From: CBDCFV01 sp963664625
Lineage (GTDB): Bacteria; Chloroflexota; Dehalococcoidia; Lucifugimonadales; UBA3495
DNA: 64,000 bases
Assembly: GCA_963664625.1 (NCBI GenBank)
Contig: OY761541.1
Span: forward strand, 372,001 to 436,000
Reading direction: 5' to 3'
Shown: one piece after another, positions 7,348 to 14,935 of the stretch
Layout of the letters: each line of letters starts with the position of its first letter
Position numbering within the stretch: the stretch's first letter is position 1
Made by a program: the position numbers and the translations under genes
Notes under the pieces: generated by a model
The model's database searches: none
The model's input: only the letters and a program-made list of their open reading frames with translations
Told to the model about the DNA's origin: nothing

Positions 7348-9058
7348 CACCCTCTACTACGGCGACAACCTCCAGGTGCTGCGCGACCATGTTCCAGCCG
7401 AGTCGGTGGACTTGGTGTACCTGGACCCGCCCTTCAACTCCAACGCGTCATATAACGTGCTGTTCAGGGAGCGGACGGGGGAGGAGTCGCCGGCTCAGAT
7501 AAAGGCGTTCACCGACACTTGGGAGTGGACGCAGGAGACGGAGCGCACCTTCGAGTTGGACATCATCCAGAACCCGGCGGTCCCGTCGGCGGTGAAGGAC
7601 ATGATTTCCGCCTTCCGCCAGTTCATCGGCCGCAACGCCATGATGGCCTACTTGGTGATGATGGCCCCTCGGCTGGTGGAACTGCACCGGGTGTTGAAGC
7701 CCACCGGCAGCCTGTACCTGCACTGCGACCCGACGGCGAGTCATTACTTGAAGTTGCTTTTGGATGGAGTCTTCAGCCCTGAGAATTTCAGAAGTGAAAT
7801 AGTTTGGCGTCGCACGAACGCGCACAACGACGCCAAGCAAGGCCGCCGACAATATGGCAACGTTCACGACACAATCTTCTTCTACACCAAAAGCAATGCA
7901 TGGAATTGGAACTGGCTATATACGGAATACGATAGCGACTATGTAGAATCGTTCTACAAATTCACGGAGTCAGGATCAGGAAGACGATACCAAATGGGGG
8001 ACTTAACCGCAGCCAAACCTGGAGGGGATACCAGCTATGAGTGGCGTGTGAAGCGTTTCGGCAACGGGGAATGGGAAGCCGACCTCATCGGGGAATACGA
8101 GCAACCTGTTGATGGATGGGAATACAAAGGCGTGATTCCGTATCAAGGGCGATATTGGGCCTATTCCAAAGACGGAATGATTGCCATGTCCGCAGAAGGG
8201 CGAATCGCATATACCAGAAACGGGACGCCAAGATACAAACGCTATCTGGATGAAATGCCCGGCGTCCCCCTGCAAAATGATTGGACCGACATACGCCCCG
8301 CGTCCCGCTCGGAATCTCTCGGCTACCCCACCCAAAAGCCGGAAGCCCTGCTGGAACGCATCATCCAAGTCTCCTCCAACGAGGGCGACGTGGTGCTGGA
8401 CCCTTTCTGCGGGTGCGGGACGGCAGTGGCGGCGGCCCACAAGCTGGGTCGGCAGTGGCTGGGCATCGACATTACCCACCTTGCCGTGGCGTTGATGAAG
8501 AACCGGCTCAAGACGGCCTTCAGCCTGGAGCCGGGCCGGGACTACGAGGTGGTCGGCGAGCCGCAGGACGCGGGCAGCGCCCGGGCCCTGTGGGAGCAGG
8601 ACCCCTACCAGTTCCAGTTCTGGGCAGTGTCGTTGCTGGAGGCCCAGCCCCAGTCGGAGCAGAAGCGCGGCGCGGACCGGGGCATCGACGGCCTGCTCTA
8701 CTTCATCGACGGGTCCAGGCGCACGTCCCACAAGATAGTGGTGCAGGTGAAGGGCGGGCGGGTGTCGTCGCCCCAGGTGCGCGACCTGAAGGGCGTGGTG
8801 GAGCGGGAGAAGGCGGCGATGGGCTTGTTCATTTCGCTGGAGGAGCCGACGCGGGACATGCGGGCGGAAGCGGCCAGCGGCGGCCTCTACCATTCCGACG
8901 TATGGCAGCGGGACTTCCCCAAAATACAGCTTCGCACCATCGAAGAGATGCTGGCGGGCAACGCCTTCGACCTGCCGCCACGCCCGGCGGCCTACCAACC
9001 GGCCCAGCGCGTCCGCCGCCCCCAAGGGCGGCAGGCGGGGTTGGGGGAAGCTATATAA
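7340..9058 (+). CDS. beta-class DNA methyltransferase fused to Mrr-like PD-(D/E)xK nuclease
   Basis: A 572-residue protein. The N-terminal half is an amino-methyltransferase: catalytic DPPF at residues 29-32 (an N6-adenine or N4-cytosine type motif) comes before the AdoMet motif DPFCGCGT near residue 355, the beta-class order seen in Type III Mod and several Type II enzymes. Residues 150-310, between them, should carry target recognition; this stretch is visibly richer in A+T than its flanks. Residues 440-530 look like a restriction endonuclease of the Mrr/PD-(D/E)xK class: RGIDGLLYF, then KIVVQVKGG with the expected D and QxK. A separate restriction gene is absent, so one chain may both modify and cut DNA. 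It overlaps the preceding PaREP1-like gene. Confidence 0.85.
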   Translation: MPNTLYYGDNLQVLRDHVPAESVDLVYLDPPFNSNASYNVLFRERTGEESPAQIKAFTDTWEWTQETERTFELDIIQNPAVPSAVKDMISAFRQFIGRNAMMAYLVMMAPRLVELHRVLKPTGSLYLHCDPTASHYLKLLLDGVFSPENFRSEIVWRRTNAHNDAKQGRRQYGNVHDTIFFYTKSNAWNWNWLYTEYDSDYVESFYKFTESGSGRRYQMGDLTAAKPGGDTSYEWRVKRFGNGEWEADLIGEYEQPVDGWEYKGVIPYQGRYWAYSKDGMIAMSAEGRIAYTRNGTPRYKRYLDEMPGVPLQNDWTDIRPASRSESLGYPTQKPEALLERIIQVSSNEGDVVLDPFCGCGTAVAAAHKLGRQWLGIDITHLAVALMKNRLKTAFSLEPGRDYEVVGEPQDAGSARALWEQDPYQFQFWAVSLLEAQPQSEQKRGADRGIDGLLYFIDGSRRTSHKIVVQVKGGRVSSPQVRDLKGVVEREKAAMGLFISLEEPTRDMRAEAASGGLYHSDVWQRDFPKIQLRTIEEMLAGNAFDLPPRPAAYQPAQRVRRPQGRQAGLGEAI

Positions 9059-9085
9059 CGCGGCGATGCTCCATGTCGAGACAGA

Positions 9086-9547
9086 CTACCGGTCACGGAG
9101 TTGCGTGAAATTTACCACTGTATCCTCCCCTTTCTCCAGAGCGGCAATGTATAAATCAAAGTCGACGGTTACCAGGGGAGTCTGAGGGGTAATCGCTTCA
9201 AGGAGCGCGGCGTCAGTAAGCCCCAGCCGTTCGAATTGGCTGTTGTTCGTTGCAACTGCGCTGGCGACCACGACTTCCTCGCTTTCGTGAACAATATATT
9301 TGAGCCTTCGCAGTATGCGGGACCGCTCCGGTTCTCCGTGTTGCGCGAGCAGGTTGGACGCTTCGGTAAGAGTGCTCGGCGTTACGAACACTCTCGCAAC
9401 CTGACGAATCAGGTCCAGCAAAATATCGTAGTCATTCGCGGAATATCCGTCCAAGCGACGATGTTTGACTATCAACTCGCGTCCTTCACTGCCCACTACA
9501 AGCAACAAGAGAAGATTCGCGTCGATGAACAATCCAGGTTGGGTCAT
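9086..9547 (-). CDS. PIN-domain protein, probable toxin ribonuclease
   Basis: A 153-residue PIN-fold protein. The four acidic sites expected of VapC-like Mg-dependent ribonucleases are present: FIDAN (Asp9), TEASNLL near 60, GLTDAALLE near 112 and TVDFDLY near 128. It begins four bases after the stop of a 94-residue protein, the usual antitoxin-first order. It differs from the shorter VapC at 16765 in length and neighbour, so it belongs to another PIN subgroup. Activity and target are unknown. Confidence 0.8.
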   Translation of the reverse strand: MTQPGLFIDANLLLLLVVGSEGRELIVKHRRLDGYSANDYDILLDLIRQVARVFVTPSTLTEASNLLAQHGEPERSRILRRLKYIVHESEEVVVASAVATNNSQFERLGLTDAALLEAITPQTPLVTVDFDLYIAALEKGEDTVVNFTQLRDR

Positions 9548-9551
9548 GGTC

Positions 9552-9836
9552 TCACGTCGTATCTTCCCTCAGAAGGCGGTCCTTGAGGGACTCAACGCCG
9601 CCGCTTTCGTTGTTGATGCGCATCACCTTGTATGAGCGCGCCGGTCGGCCTTCTCCGAGCGCAGCACTCAGAACGTTTTTCTGGTCCCACGGCCTTGAGA
9701 AACCGATTGTTATCTTCCACGTGTTCGATATCCGGTCGAACTCAGCTTCTTCAAGGCCTATGTTCACAATTTGCTCTTCAGCGAAAAGTTCTACAACGTA
9801 AGCTTTCGCTGTCTGCGCTGCTTCTTTAACGTCCAT
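9552..9836 (-). CDS. small protein partner of the PIN-domain gene, candidate antitoxin
   Basis: A 94-residue alpha/beta protein of no recognised family. It has a helical N-terminus (VKEAAQTAKAYVVELFAEE), a beta-rich centre (WKITIGFSRPW), and ends with VESLKDRLLRE. It has no ribbon-helix-helix or AbrB-type DNA-binding pattern that I can see. It sits four bases upstream of the PIN gene on the same strand, so an antitoxin or substrate-adaptor role is inferred from position only. Confidence 0.6.
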   Translation of the reverse strand: MDVKEAAQTAKAYVVELFAEEQIVNIGLEEAEFDRISNTWKITIGFSRPWDQKNVLSAALGEGRPARSYKVMRINNESGGVESLKDRLLREDTT

Positions 9837-9955
9837 CGGGACTCACCTTTTCCGGCATCTATGGGTTGCGATTGTAGCACCGCAGCGCGCAAATCGGCGA
9901 TACTGGGGTTACTATCGGTTACAATAGTCCAAACAATAGAAGGTCTCGGGTTGAT

Positions 9956-10507
9956 ATGACTACAGGCAAAACTAAACTGCTGACTGCCGACGACCTACTC
10001 CGCTTGTACGGCCAAGGGGTCAGGGGCGAGTTGGTGCGGGGAGTGCTTCACGAAACTGTGTCTACGGGAATGGAGCATGGCAAGATTGCGGCCAAGTTTG
10101 TAATTAGATTGGGGATTTTTGTCGAGCCTAGAGGGCTGGGAACCCTGACCACATCCGATTCGGGTGTCTGGCTGGAACGGGACCCGGATACGGTGCGGGA
10201 GCCGGACGTGGCGTTTACGTCAGCCGAGCAGCTACCCTTGAACGCGAGGATTCGCGGCTTTGCGGAAGTAGTTCCTGAATTGGTGGTGGAGATTGTCTCT
10301 CCAAGCGACACTATGCGGGAAGTTCACGAAAAGGCGCAGATGTGGCTGAGATTCGGGGTGGTATTGGTCTGGGTGGTATACCCGGACTCCAGAACCATAG
10401 CCGTCTATCAGTCCGGCGTTCCCGTGGTCACGCTCACGGAAAACGACGCCTTGGACGGTGGCCCGGTCTTACCTGGCTTCACCCTGCCGGTACGGGACAT
10501 TTTCTAA
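9956..10507 (+). CDS. Uma2-family putative endonuclease, tandem copy A
   Basis: A 183-residue protein of the Uma2 family (DUF820, PD-(D/E)xK-like fold). It shows DDLLRLYGQGVRGELVRGVLHET at the N-terminus, EPDVAFTSAEQL near 82, VPELVVEIVSPSD near 105 and VVLVWVVYPDSRTIAVY near 133, the usual order of the conserved D, E and K-like sites (the third position here lies in KAQMWLRFGV). Uma2 genes occur in many copies in Chloroflexota and Cyanobacteria; their substrate is unknown. It is followed 49 bases later by a close paralogue. Confidence 0.82.
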   Translation: MTTGKTKLLTADDLLRLYGQGVRGELVRGVLHETVSTGMEHGKIAAKFVIRLGIFVEPRGLGTLTTSDSGVWLERDPDTVREPDVAFTSAEQLPLNARIRGFAEVVPELVVEIVSPSDTMREVHEKAQMWLRFGVVLVWVVYPDSRTIAVYQSGVPVVTLTENDALDGGPVLPGFTLPVRDIF

Positions 10508-10556
10508 TCGTAACGAGCCATAATAACCGAACCTTGAAAGAGGCTCCCCGGTTGAG

Positions 10557-11117
10557 ATGACGACAGCCAAGACGAAACTGCTGACTGCCGAAGACCTGCT
10601 CCGCTTGTACAGCGAGGGAGTGAGGGGCGAACTTATTCGGGGGGTGCTCTGCGAGACGGTGCCTGTCGGAAACATGCACGGCGAAATCGTGATGAACGTG
10701 GCTGGTCCTTTGTGGAGCTATGTCAGGCCGCGACGTTTGGGAAGGTTGATAGGGTCCGATGCCGGTATCCGGTTGGGAAGGGACCCGGATACAGTACGTG
10801 AGCCTGATATGGCGTTTACGTCGGCGGAGCGTATGCCTTTCGCCGTCAGGCCCACCAGCTTTTCGGAAGTTGTTCCCGACCTGGTGATGGAGGTAGCCTC
10901 GCCCAGCGATTCTATAGCCGCAGTAAATGACAAGGCGTTGATGTGGCTGGCCTACGGGGTGACGCTGGTCTGGGTCGTATACCCACAATCGAGAACGATC
11001 GACGTGCATCAAACCGGCACTCCCGTGGTTACTCTTACAGAGGACGATACCCTGGATGGCTCCCCTGTCCTGCCCGGATTCACCCTGCCGGTGCAGGATA
11101 TCTTCGAGCTGGAGTGA
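10557..11117 (+). CDS. Uma2-family putative endonuclease, tandem copy B
   Basis: A 186-residue paralogue of the gene at 9956. The first 20 residues are almost the same (TAKTKLLTAEDLLRLYSEGV), as are the C-terminal VVTLTEDDTLDG and LPGFTLPVQDIF blocks; the centre has diverged. It keeps the family motifs EPDMAFTSAERM and VPDLVMEVASPSD. Tandem duplication is clear from the sequence. No other domain is attached. Function is unknown beyond the nuclease-like fold. Confidence 0.82.
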   Translation: MTTAKTKLLTAEDLLRLYSEGVRGELIRGVLCETVPVGNMHGEIVMNVAGPLWSYVRPRRLGRLIGSDAGIRLGRDPDTVREPDMAFTSAERMPFAVRPTSFSEVVPDLVMEVASPSDSIAAVNDKALMWLAYGVTLVWVVYPQSRTIDVHQTGTPVVTLTEDDTLDGSPVLPGFTLPVQDIFELE

Positions 11118-11143
11118 AAATTGTTTGCACGTCTACCACTGAA

Positions 11144-11232
11144 TCTGAATCAGGATTTACCGGATTTTAGGATTTTCAGGATAACGCGAATATATCCCGC
11201 TAATCCTTCAATCTTGAGAATCCTGATTCAGA
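11144..11232. repeat. perfect 14-bp inverted repeat flanking a 61-base AT-rich spacer
   Basis: TCTGAATCAGGATT (11144-11157) is exactly complementary to 11219-11232. The spacer holds further GGATTTT/AGGATT words, so the whole 89 bases could fold into a long branched hairpin. It lies after the tandem Uma2 genes and before tatA, and looks like a small non-coding mobile palindrome. Confidence 0.7.
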
Positions 11233-11309
11233 CAGTTCGTCAACCCGCATTGTACCGCCCGCACCGCTTTTGTTATCATTGAACCAAGAACCTTCAGTAC
11301 CTGACTGGT

Positions 11310-11332
11310 CGTTCCCGCGCTGGCGGGAATCC
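11310..11332. repeat. dispersed REP-like palindrome
   Basis: Core TTCCCGCGCTGGCGGGAA (arms around 11312-11329), a member of the dispersed palindrome family found about ten times in this window, lying 22 bases before the tatA start. Confidence 0.75.
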
Positions 11333-11353
11333 TTCTCATAAGCAGGGAGCATA

Positions 11354-11551
11354 ATGAGAGTTGGACCTTTCGGATTGACCGAACTGTTGATTATCCTGGC
11401 CATCATCCTGCTGGTCTTCGGGGCAAGGAAGCTGCCGGAAATAGGCGCGTCCCTGGGGCGCGGCATCAGGACTTTCAAGAGCGCGGTAACCGGCGAAGAA
11501 GAGAAAGAGCAGCAGTCGGAGACCACCAGCGTCACCAAGCGGGGGGACTGA
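11354..11551 (+). CDS. tatA: Sec-independent translocase TatA/E-type subunit
   Basis: A 65-residue membrane protein: one N-terminal transmembrane helix (residues 8-23, LTELLIILAIILLVFG), the FGARKLPEIG hinge, an amphipathic helix (GASLGRGIRTFKSAV) and a charged tail. These are the defining TatA features; TatA forms the pore for folded proteins at the cytoplasmic membrane. Here it stands alone on the plus strand, followed by a strong terminator, while tatC and a second tatA-like gene lie on the other strand 230 bases away. Confidence 0.93.
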   Translation: MRVGPFGLTELLIILAIILLVFGARKLPEIGASLGRGIRTFKSAVTGEEEKEQQSETTSVTKRGD

Positions 11552-11619
11552 CGGCCCGAGACAATTCCGGCGGCCCCGGGACGCGGCGGGGATGGAATGT
11601 TGAACGGGAATTGTGAAGA

Positions 11620-11648
11620 GGCCAGCTTAACCCGCTGGCCTTTTTGTT
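11620..11648 (+). terminator. rho-independent terminator after tatA
   Basis: Seven-pair stem GGCCAGC (11620-11626)/GCTGGCC (11634-11640) with a seven-base loop, followed directly by TTTTTG. Confidence 0.88.
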
Positions 11649-11656
11649 TGGGTGAT

Positions 11657-11683
11657 GGATTCCCGCCTGTGCGGGAATGACGA
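11657..11683. repeat. dispersed REP-like palindrome with degenerate tail
   Basis: Core TTCCCGCCTGTGCGGGAATG. The following ~80 bases (to about 11765) contain repeated GGGAATG/GATGAGGG-type words resembling decayed copies of the palindrome's right edge. Nothing else is seen between the tatA terminator and tatC. Confidence 0.75.
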
Positions 11684-11778
11684 AAGGTGAAACGGGGATG
11701 ATGAGGGTGGAGCGGGAATGGCGGGCGGGAGCGGTTGACGACGCAGGGGCGGATGACGGGGCGGGGGGAAAGTTACCT

Positions 11779-12543
11779 TTACTCGGCGCGGGGCACCGGG
11801 GATAGGGACTCCGGCTCCTTCCTGCGGCCCGCTATTCTGGCCAACAGCACGCCCAACTCGTAGAGCACCAGAAGGGGCACCGCCACCAGGGCCTGGTTCA
11901 CCGGGTCGAAGGTCGGGGTGATGATAGCCGCAAGGATGAAGGCGATAATCACCCAGTAACGCCGGAACCGGCCAAGACGCCGGGCGTTGACAATCCCCAG
12001 GCTGGCCAGCAGGTACATTATCAAGGGCGTCTCGAAGGCCAGACCCATCCAGAACAGCAGGCGGATCATCAGGTTGACGATGTTGCTGACCCTGATCATT
12101 GGCGTCGCAACGTCGCCGCCGAAGGTCAGGAGGAAGTGCAGGGCGGGCGGGCTCATCACAAAGTAAGCAAAGGCCACGCCGCAGACGAATGCCAGGAAGG
12201 CGGCGGGCAGGAACGCCAGCAGGTACCGTTTCTCGCGGCGGGTCAGGCCCGGCGCGACGAACATGATCACGTGGTACAGGATTACCGGCAGGGCCAGGAT
12301 GAACCCGCCGACGAAGGACACCTTTACGCTGGTGGTGAGAAGCTCGGTGACTTCCGTGTAAATCAACTGCCCGGCCGCGTCCGGTCCCAGGTCCCGCGCG
12401 GGACGCACCAGCAGTTCGATTATCTGCCTGAAGAAGGCGAAGGCAACGGCGCTGCCCGCCAGCAGAGCAACCACGGACCAGAAGACGCGCTTCCGCAACT
12501 CGCCCAGGTGCTGGACCAGGGTCAACTCCCGTTCATTCATCAC
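11779..12543 (-). CDS. tatC: Sec-independent translocase subunit TatC
   Basis: A 254-residue polytopic membrane protein with six predicted helices, the receptor for twin-arginine signal peptides. It shows the N-terminal HLGELRKRVFWS motif, the periplasmic loop region FVAPGLTRREKRYLL, and PLIMYLLASLGIV/RYWVIIAFILAAIITP in the second half, all typical of TatC. It overlaps the upstream tatA/B-like gene by 11 bases, so the two are made as a unit. Confidence 0.94.
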   Translation of the reverse strand: MMNERELTLVQHLGELRKRVFWSVVALLAGSAVAFAFFRQIIELLVRPARDLGPDAAGQLIYTEVTELLTTSVKVSFVGGFILALPVILYHVIMFVAPGLTRREKRYLLAFLPAAFLAFVCGVAFAYFVMSPPALHFLLTFGGDVATPMIRVSNIVNLMIRLLFWMGLAFETPLIMYLLASLGIVNARRLGRFRRYWVIIAFILAAIITPTFDPVNQALVAVPLLVLYELGVLLARIAGRRKEPESLSPVPRAE

Positions 12544-12781
12544 CGGGCCGCTTCTGTGAAGAGTCGGATTGGTCGGACGGCGGGGTGTTCCGCGGACGGT
12601 TGGGCTGCTGGCGTTCCTCCAAGTCCACCGCGGAGGCCAGGTCCGAGAAGCTCTTGCGCAGTTCCCGCAGAATCCTGCCGGTGTTCCGGGCGGCGTCGAT
12701 GGACTTTCCCGGCCCCAGCACCAGGAAAGCGATAAGGAGGATTACGCCCAACTCCATGGGCCCCATTCCCATGAAGTTCAT
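12533..12781 (-). CDS. TatA/B-family subunit
   Basis: An 82-residue single-helix Tat protein: membrane helix from MELGVILLIAFLVLGPG (residues 9-25), then an amphipathic helix (SIDAARNTGRILRELRKSFSDL) and a polar tail. The GPG hinge and longer helix fit either TatA or TatB; I cannot decide which. The start codon overlaps the stop of the RlmD-Maf gene (ATGA), and its end overlaps tatC, giving a coupled rlmD-maf/tatA-B/tatC unit. Confidence 0.88.
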   Translation of the reverse strand: MNFMGMGPMELGVILLIAFLVLGPGKSIDAARNTGRILRELRKSFSDLASAVDLEERQQPNRPRNTPPSDQSDSSQKRPGDE

Positions 12782-14751
12782 GGTTGTTGCTCCGGTGATG
12801 GATTCCCGCCTTCGCGGGAATGACGGGTGGGGGCGGGGTGAATGGTCTGGTTGGTGTGGCTGGTCGGGGTAGTATGATCGGTCAGGTTGGAATGAGAAGG
12901 TGGGTTGGAATGACGGGCCGCTTCACCCAAGCGTGACGGGCAAGTCGGGCCGCATTCTTCGGGGTCGGGCCAGTCCCGTCCGGGCGGCGGCTGGCAGCCG
13001 ATTTCCCGCAGCATGTCCAGCAACCGGCAGAGGGGGAGGCCGATTATGTTGGTGTAGCAGCCTTGCCACGATGCGGCCGGTTTCAAGTCCGGGTCCTGCA
13101 CCGCGTAGGCGCCGGCCTTGTCCATCGGCATTCCCGAGGCTATGGATGCTTCCATTTCGGCGTCGGTGAAGTTACGCAACGTTATGTCGCTGGCCATGCT
13201 CTCAGTCAAGGTGCGATCTGATGAGGCGTCGATCACCGTCACGCCGGTTACGACCTGATGGTTGGTGCCCCGCAGTTGCCGCAACATTCGCCGCGCGTCC
13301 TCGACATCCAAAGGTTTTTCATAAGCCTCGCCGTACAGCACCACGGTGCTGTCGGCGCCGATGACGTACCCGTCCTTCAGTTGTTCGGCGACCGCTTGGG
13401 CTTTTTCCATCGACAACCGTCTCACCATGTCGGCGGGTGTTTCGCCGTCCTGTTTCTCCTCGGGGATGTTGGACGGGACTACCTGGAAGTCCAGCCCCAA
13501 GTCGTTCAGCAGGTCCCTGCGGCGCGGGGACGCCGAGGCCAAAACCAAGGGGGCATAGCCGGCCTTCCGTGACAAGGTGGCGACGCACTCGACGTGGTGG
13601 GTCTGGGGGAACATATCCAAGGGGACGACCCTGTCCAGTGTATAGGCGTCCTGACACAACACCTTGAGGTCCCGCGCCAGGGTCTCGGGGTCGCAGGAAA
13701 CGTAGGCGATCCTTGGCGGCAGCAACCGCAACAGGGCCTCCAGTGCCCCCGCTTGGCACCCGGCCCGGGGCGGGTCCAGCACCACGGCGTCGGGCCTTTC
13801 TTCCAGCAACCCCAGCACCGCCTCGGTCTTGCCCAAGGCCAGTTCCACGTTGCCGAGGTCTTCGATGTTTTCCTTGGCGTCGGCCACGGCGGCGCTGGAC
13901 TCCTCGATGCCGATGACCTTTCTGACGTGGGGCGCAAGCAGCGCCGCGAACGCTCCTACTCCCATGTACGCGTCCACCAGCAGGTCGGTCTTTTGCAGGT
14001 CCAGCGCCTGCTGGACTACCTCCGCCACCTTGGCTGCCTGCTCCACGTTGACTTGGAAGAACGACGGGGACGCCACCCGGAACCGCCGCCCGTCGATGGA
14101 GTCTTGATACGTCTTCTGCCCCGTGGGCAATGAGATGTCCGGGTTGGTCAACTTGGGCTGCACCAGGGTATCGCCGGTGAACTGCCCGGCGCGGATGGAA
14201 AGCTGGGTTGTCTCGCCGCACCTGTCCTGCAACTCAGTCAAGGTGGAATTGATCCCGTCGTGCATCAACATGCACCGGTCGATCTTGACGAACCGGCGCG
14301 ACTGCCGGTGAACGAAGCCCAACTCTCCCTGCCGTCCGACGGTGAACCTGGCATGGTTGCGGTACCCGTATTGCTTGGGCGACGGCACCACCTCCGAAAC
14401 ATCTACGTCGTCGAACCCGCCCACTCGCTTCAGGGCGTCCACCACCTTGTCGCGCTTGACTTCCAACTGGCGTTGGTAGTCCATGTGCTGCCACTGGCAC
14501 CCGGTGCATTGGCCGTAGTAGGAGCAGGGCGGTTGGATCCGCCACGGGGAAGGCTCCAGCACTTCCACCACCTGCGCCTCGGCGTAGCGGCGGTGCACCC
14601 GCACCACCTCGGCGGTAACCTTCTCGCCGGGTATGCCGCCGAACACGAACACGTCGGTTCCTTGGCACCGGGCCATGGCCTCTCCCAACCGGCCCCAGGC
14701 TTCCAATACAAGGTCCAGCACTTCACCCTTGGCGATGGTCTGCTGCGTCAA
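12778..14751 (-). CDS. RlmD-type 23S rRNA uridine methyltransferase fused to Maf-like NTP pyrophosphatase
   Basis: One uninterrupted chain of about 657 residues. Part 1 (to about residue 395) is an RlmD/TrmA-type m5U methyltransferase: N-terminal TRAM domain, iron-sulfur cysteines CSYYGQCTGC (residues 76, 82, 85), AdoMet site LVDAYMGVGAF and catalytic YVSCDPETLARDL near 350. Part 2 (about 400-580) is a Maf domain, a house-cleaning nucleotide pyrophosphatase: LVLASASPRRRDLL, GADSTVVL, DKAGAYAVQD. The last ~75 residues are a low-complexity His/Thr/Ser/Pro tail translated from a dispersed palindrome and its tail. A TTG start at 14751 has GGAGG four bases upstream; a GTG seven codons earlier has no ribosome site. 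Confidence 0.88.
   Translation of the reverse strand: MTQQTIAKGEVLDLVLEAWGRLGEAMARCQGTDVFVFGGIPGEKVTAEVVRVHRRYAEAQVVEVLEPSPWRIQPPCSYYGQCTGCQWQHMDYQRQLEVKRDKVVDALKRVGGFDDVDVSEVVPSPKQYGYRNHARFTVGRQGELGFVHRQSRRFVKIDRCMLMHDGINSTLTELQDRCGETTQLSIRAGQFTGDTLVQPKLTNPDISLPTGQKTYQDSIDGRRFRVASPSFFQVNVEQAAKVAEVVQQALDLQKTDLLVDAYMGVGAFAALLAPHVRKVIGIEESSAAVADAKENIEDLGNVELALGKTEAVLGLLEERPDAVVLDPPRAGCQAGALEALLRLLPPRIAYVSCDPETLARDLKVLCQDAYTLDRVVPLDMFPQTHHVECVATLSRKAGYAPLVLASASPRRRDLLNDLGLDFQVVPSNIPEEKQDGETPADMVRRLSMEKAQAVAEQLKDGYVIGADSTVVLYGEAYEKPLDVEDARRMLRQLRGTNHQVVTGVTVIDASSDRTLTESMASDITLRNFTDAEMEASIASGMPMDKAGAYAVQDPDLKPAASWQGCYTNIIGLPLCRLLDMLREIGCQPPPGRDWPDPEECGPTCPSRLGEAARHSNPPSHSNLTDHTTPTSHTNQTIHPAPTRHSREGGNPSPEQQP
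12800..12827. repeat. REP-like palindrome inside the 3' end of the rlmD-maf gene
   Basis: Core TTCCCGCCTTCGCGGGAA with a following tail of repeated GGTTGGAATGA-type words to about 12920. It is read as protein (RHSREGGNPS) at the end of the fusion gene, and abuts the tatA/B start. Confidence 0.8.
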
Positions 14752-14829
14752 GCGGCCTCCACGAAAATTCACTTATCAACCAATATAAAGGAACGGCGGT
14801 TGGAATCCAATGGCGCAGTCAGTCCACGG

Positions 14830-14856
14830 TTGACCTGCATTTGACGCCGGTATACA
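14830..14856 (+). promoter_or_regulatory. possible promoter for trxA
   Basis: TTGACC (14830-14835) and TATACA (14851-14856) are separated by 15 bases, slightly short of the optimum, in the divergent gap between rlmD-maf and trxA. Confidence 0.35.
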
Positions 14857-14935
14857 CTGAAATCGACTTGTACGGAATTCGTTGATTCTCCGTGCGTTCG
14901 GCAATCAAATAGACGAATATCCATTGGAGGAAAAA

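Noticed and set aside
8281..9108. A 275-residue plus-strand frame overlapping the end of the methyltransferase gene
   Set aside because: It is a shifted frame full of Gly/Ala/Pro with no recognisable domain, while the methyltransferase frame has intact motifs throughout.
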